Assembly: GCA_964521255.1 (NCBI GenBank)
Contig: CAZFRM010000027.1
Span: forward strand, 5,200 to 69,199
Origin: ZC4RG29 sp964521255
Lineage (GTDB): Bacteria > Bacteroidota > Bacteroidia > Cytophagales > Cyclobacteriaceae
DNA: 64,000 nucleotides
Direction of reading: 5' to 3'
The notes under the pieces were generated by a model. The model worked only from the letters and a program-made list of their open reading frames with translations. It searched no databases and was not told the DNA's origin. The position numbers and the translations under genes are program-made. Of this stretch, positions 60,935 to 64,000 are shown piece by piece. Every line of letters starts with the position of its first letter. Positions within the stretch are counted from its first letter, which is position 1.

Positions 60935-62875
60935 ATGGAACAAGAAAAAAAGAAAGCACGTGTGCGCCTTACTATTGGAAATAAAATCCTGCTTGGCTTT
61001 GCTGCATTGATGATTCTTTATATCATAAACGCAGCGATCATTTTTTTTACACGTAATACGATTAATCAAATTGTGACGAATTCTTCAGAGGTTGTTCGTC
61101 CATCACAGGATGGAATTAACAACCTCATTTTATTAGTTACACGCTCTAAAATGCTGGCAACGAACTGGGTTTATCTTCAGACTAACCAGGAAGACAAACA
61201 AGCCCTTCGGAATCTTAAGAATTATGAATATCCTGAACTGGCTGATGAGATAAGAACGCTGATGCCGAAGTGGGAGAGTGACAGTCAGCGCATGATGATG
61301 GACACCGTTTTCACAAAGTTTGATGTAATGCTGAAAGTGCAGGAGGATGGTATTATGTCACAGTTGGTGTCTTTCGATAATTACGAAGATCCTGTAACCA
61401 AACTATTAGCAGAGGATGTAGTGGCAAACCAGATCATCCCTATGTCAACTGACATTATTGACTTGCTAAATAAAATTGCTGTAATGCAAAATACGGTTAC
61501 CGCAGAATCGGATCAAGCCCTTATTAAATCGGTTCGACAGTTGGGTAATGTAACCTGGATTTTGGCTGGTATTTTCATCGCACTGGGAATCATAAGTGCA
61601 TTTTTACTTATGCGTTCTATTACTGTACCCGTAAACTTCCTGAAGAATATTATTGTGAAGCTTGGCCGGGGTGAACTGGTGGATGATAAAGGTAAGAAAT
61701 TTAGCAATGACGAGATTGGAGAAATGGCGTTAGCGACAGTCAATCTTGTTTCGGGATTAAAAGAAACATCCCTGTTCGCTGAGAACATAGGTAAGGGCAA
61801 TTACAATTCATCCTTTAAGCCATTAAGTGAACAAGACGTACTTGGTAATGCTTTGCTTAACATGCGTGGTAACCTTTCCAAAGTAGCTGAAGATGACAAG
61901 AAGCGGAACTGGGCTACGGAAGGTATGGCCAAGTTTGGTGAGATATTGCGTACCAATAATAGTGACCTTGTTAAACTCGCTGACGAGATCATAAGAAACC
62001 TGGTAAAATATCTTAATGCAAATCAAGGCGCCATCTACATTATGGATGACAATGGTAACGGAGAAGAAGCAACTATGTCTATGAAGGCATGCTATGCATG
62101 GGATAAAAAGAAATTTCTTAACCAGGAAATCCATAAAGGAGAGGGTCTTGCAGGACAAGCATGGCAGGAAGGTGATATTGTGTATCTAACGGATGTACCG
62201 CAGGATTATATCAAGATAACGTCAGGGCTGGGTGACGCAAACCCTTCAAGTGTTTTGATTGTTCCGCTAAAAGTAAATGAGCAGGTGTATGGTGTTGTTG
62301 AAATTGCTTCGTTTACCGAGTTCCAGGATTTTGAAAAGGAATTCGTTCAAAAGGTTGCAGAGAGCATAGCGTCAACAATTTCTTCCGTGAAGATAAATGC
62401 ACGTACCCAACGATTGCTGGAGGAGTCTCAGGAAATGACGGAACAAATGCGTGCCCAGGAAGAAGAGATGCGTCAGAACATGGAAGAACTTCAGGCTACA
62501 CAGGAGGAAATGGGACGTAGTCAATCGGAAACAGAAAGTACAATGCAGGCTATTCATGGCTCCTTGTCTATTGCCGATTACGATACAGAGGGAAAGATTG
62601 GCAAAATCAATAGCAATTATCTTGAAATGATGGGCTATGTGCAGGATGAAGTGCTGGGTGAGCATCAGCGGATATTTGCTACTAAGGAAGAAAAGTCGAG
62701 CGAAGAGTTCCGTCAGTTTTGGAAAGACCTTGTCAATGGCTCCCCGAAGAAAGGGACTTTTAATCGTATGACACGGAAAGGTGAAGTAATAAAAGTAAGG
62801 TCAAGTTTTTCACCCATAAAAAATAAAGCCGGTGAAGTAGTTAAGATTATGGAAATCGCTTACGAGCTGAAATAA
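60935..62875 (+). CDS. HAMP-GAF-PAS membrane sensor without an output domain
   Basis: This 646-residue protein has a membrane helix (GFAALMILYIINAAIIFF, about 20-38), a periplasmic sensor of about 165 residues, a second helix (ILAGIFIALGIISAFLLM) and HAMP (about 228-285). A GAF domain follows at about 330-490 (GAIYIMDDNGNGEEATMSMK; LIVPLKVNEQVYGVVEIASF), then a Glu/Gln-rich coiled coil (about 500-535) and a PAS domain to the end (DYDTEGKIGKINSNYLEMMG). No kinase, GGDEF, EAL or methyl-accepting domain is present. It may pass signals through protein contact. The YfiR-like gene upstream could supply the periplasmic partner. Confidence 0.87.
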   Translation: MEQEKKKARVRLTIGNKILLGFAALMILYIINAAIIFFTRNTINQIVTNSSEVVRPSQDGINNLILLVTRSKMLATNWVYLQTNQEDKQALRNLKNYEYPELADEIRTLMPKWESDSQRMMMDTVFTKFDVMLKVQEDGIMSQLVSFDNYEDPVTKLLAEDVVANQIIPMSTDIIDLLNKIAVMQNTVTAESDQALIKSVRQLGNVTWILAGIFIALGIISAFLLMRSITVPVNFLKNIIVKLGRGELVDDKGKKFSNDEIGEMALATVNLVSGLKETSLFAENIGKGNYNSSFKPLSEQDVLGNALLNMRGNLSKVAEDDKKRNWATEGMAKFGEILRTNNSDLVKLADEIIRNLVKYLNANQGAIYIMDDNGNGEEATMSMKACYAWDKKKFLNQEIHKGEGLAGQAWQEGDIVYLTDVPQDYIKITSGLGDANPSSVLIVPLKVNEQVYGVVEIASFTEFQDFEKEFVQKVAESIASTISSVKINARTQRLLEESQEMTEQMRAQEEEMRQNMEELQATQEEMGRSQSETESTMQAIHGSLSIADYDTEGKIGKINSNYLEMMGYVQDEVLGEHQRIFATKEEKSSEEFRQFWKDLVNGSPKKGTFNRMTRKGEVIKVRSSFSPIKNKAGEVVKIMEIAYELK

Positions 62876-62914
62876 AATAGCATCACTGATTTACGGTATA
62901 AAAGCGTACCAAAG

Positions 62915-62944
62915 CAAAAAAGCCCCGCGCCTCGGGGCTTTTTT
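62915..62944. terminator. Bidirectional rho-independent terminator
   Basis: AGCCCCG at 62921-62927 pairs with CGGGGCT at 62933-62939, with A and T tracts on either side. It separates the sensor gene from the convergent MsrA gene. Confidence 0.92.
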
Positions 62945-63067
62945 GTTACCTAAACCTAAACCTATGAGAAGAATTACTCTACTCTTGGTTGAGAAAACGA
63001 AAGGATGAGGTTAAGGTTACAGGAATTTTAATAAAATGAAATATAATTTTATTAACCAATGATTATT

Positions 63068-63727
63068 CTACTGCTTTAGTTTTTCAGCAAATACTTTTTT
63101 GAATTTTTCCAGTTTAGGTTGTATAACAAATGTGCAGTAGGGAGCGTTACCATTCAGATTGTAATAATTCTGATGATAGTCTTCAGCCTTATAAAAAATT
63201 GTATGCGGGCTGATTTCAGTTACAATAGGATTGTTGAATGCCTCTGACTTGTCAAGTTTTTCTTTGTACAATTCAGCGAGTTGTTTCTGTGCGTCATCAT
63301 GATAAAATATCACGGAGCGGTATTGCGTTCCTACATCTGCACCCTGGCGGTTTAGGGTTGTAGGATCGTGGGTCTTCCAGAAAATTTCCAATAACTCATC
63401 ATACGTTATTTCATTTGGATCATAGGTAAGTTGTATTACTTCAGCATGGCCGGTTAGTCCGCTACAGACTTCTTTATAGGTTGGATTTTTTACCTTGCCC
63501 CCGGCGTAACCAGACTCAACTTTAAGTACACCTTCTACATTTTGAAAGATCGCCTCTGTACACCAAAAACATCCTGAACCGAAAGTAGCGAGCTTAGCGT
63601 TTTCAGGAATTGATACATTCTTTGATACCATATCTGTTGTTTGCGTTTTTTTCTGACCACAGGAGCTTCCGAAAATCAGAAACACCATTGAAATAGAAAT
63701 TATCGAAAGTTTCATCTTCTTCGGCAT
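63068..63727 (-). CDS. msrA: Peptide methionine sulfoxide reductase MsrA, lipoprotein form
   Basis: This 219-residue protein has a lipoprotein signal ending in a lipobox (IFGSSC, Cys23) and the MsrA active-site motif GSGCFWC with Cys53 and Cys56. Later blocks include GYAGGKVKNPTYKEVCSGLT, GHAEVIQLTYDP, and RQGADVGTQYRSVIF. It reduces methionine-S-sulfoxide in envelope proteins. The ATG at 63727 is taken; one at 63715 is also possible. The gene has no MsrB partner nearby. Confidence 0.95.
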   Translation of the reverse strand: MPKKMKLSIISISMVFLIFGSSCGQKKTQTTDMVSKNVSIPENAKLATFGSGCFWCTEAIFQNVEGVLKVESGYAGGKVKNPTYKEVCSGLTGHAEVIQLTYDPNEITYDELLEIFWKTHDPTTLNRQGADVGTQYRSVIFYHDDAQKQLAELYKEKLDKSEAFNNPIVTEISPHTIFYKAEDYHQNYYNLNGNAPYCTFVIQPKLEKFKKVFAEKLKQ

Positions 63728-63765
63728 TTTGTGTTCTATAACCCTAATAAAAACAAAATGGTTTA

Positions 63766-63828
63766 CCCTGCGGGGAAGTTAATGGTTAATCGTTGTGCAC
63801 TATTAACCATTAACCCTTAACTGCAGGG
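63766..63828. repeat. Nested inverted repeat (TTAATGGTTAAT)
   Basis: TTAATGGTTAAT at 63779-63790 is the perfect complement of ATTAACCATTAA at 63802-63813. Outer arms CCCTGC (63766-63771) and GCAGGG (63823-63828) also pair. It lies upstream of msrA. Confidence 0.8.
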
Positions 63829-63865
63829 CAGACGCATCTAAATTTAAAATGCACAATTATCGGTT

Positions 63866-64000
63866 GTATGTAAATCCCGAAGGGATGAAATGATTATAGG
63901 ACATTTGCGATAGAGGGTATCCCAAACCCCGAAGGGCAATGTCATTTAAGTTAAGAGGCTATAATAAGCAAAGGGCTATAGTATTAAATAGTTTTGAGGT
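63866..64000. repeat. Intergenic repeat with CCCGAAGGG palindromes at the right edge
   Basis: CCCGAAGGGATGAAATGATT and later CCCCGAAGGGCAATGTCATT contain two copies of the C-GAAG-G palindrome. The pattern is of the short dispersed repeats seen in many Bacteroidota. No gene is visible before the window ends; the continuation outside may hold a mobile element. Confidence 0.55.

Overview
The window looks like a chromosomal segment of a free-living member of the Bacteroidota, most likely a Cytophagales-type (Cyclobacteriaceae/Chryseolinea-like) bacterium. The grounds are TAnnTTTG-type promoter boxes, a fused ThrA, DUF4403, DUF6232 and OmpH-family proteins, an ECF sigma/anti-sigma pair, TPR-histidine kinases, and many short intergenic palindromes. 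GC content is moderate. No rRNA, tRNA, CRISPR array or complete insertion sequence was seen.

Layout. 1-4.0 kb: a type I restriction-modification operon on the minus strand (hsdM, hsdS, and the first 89 codons of hsdR cut by the window edge). 4.0-6.6 kb: a repeat-rich island with a GIY-YIG gene broken by a 134-bp inverted-repeat element that has a 5-bp target duplication, a YefM/YoeB-type toxin-antitoxin pair, and several copies of two dispersed repeat families. 6.6-15.1 kb: a Gre-like protein, then a signalling operon of three tandem TPR-histidine kinases, a lone receiver protein and a receiver-adenylate cyclase. 15.2-18.4 kb: secreted GH43 and GH13 glycosidases. 18.5-27.2 kb: mixed housekeeping and periplasmic genes (nucleotidase, DUF4403 lipoprotein, MATE pump, Gfo/Idh/MocA oxidoreductase, DUF2383 protein, sugar isomerase). 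27.5-33.6 kb: a tightly packed TolC-HlyD-ABC-ABC-permease-permease export operon, equivalent to YbhGFSR but with the two ATPase halves as separate genes. 33.6-43.4 kb (minus strand): GalM, AlkD-like glycosylase, M15 peptidase, GH1, an ECF sigma/anti-sigma/secreted-protein operon, a membrane pyrophosphatase and a hotdog thioesterase. 43.5-48.5 kb: thrABC preceded by a Thr/Ile-rich leader peptide and attenuator hairpins. 48.5-53.6 kb: Pcm, an OmpH/Skp-like chaperone, and a 1051-residue transporter-HEAT-CNB fusion. 53.6-60.1 kb: two copies of a short promoter-plus-terminator unit (candidate small RNAs), an SSS transporter-OsmC-MetZ operon, a ThiF-rhodanese protein, RidA and LhgO. 60.4-63.7 kb: a YfiR-like periplasmic protein with a HAMP-GAF-PAS sensor, and an MsrA lipoprotein. 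The last 250 bp hold palindromic repeats.

How it fits together. thrABC makes homoserine phosphate and threonine; metZ uses an activated homoserine for sulfur assimilation, and OsmC and the ThiF-rhodanese protein nearby suggest a sulfur/redox neighbourhood. The most unusual features are the threonine attenuator, the small palindromic elements that have inserted into genes (one with a target duplication in the GIY-YIG gene, one 21-bp unit in frame in a histidine kinase and also present or absent at the same site in four dispersed repeats), the tandem candidate small RNAs, and the transporter-HEAT-CNB fusion. All counts and alignments were made by eye; no database search was run.
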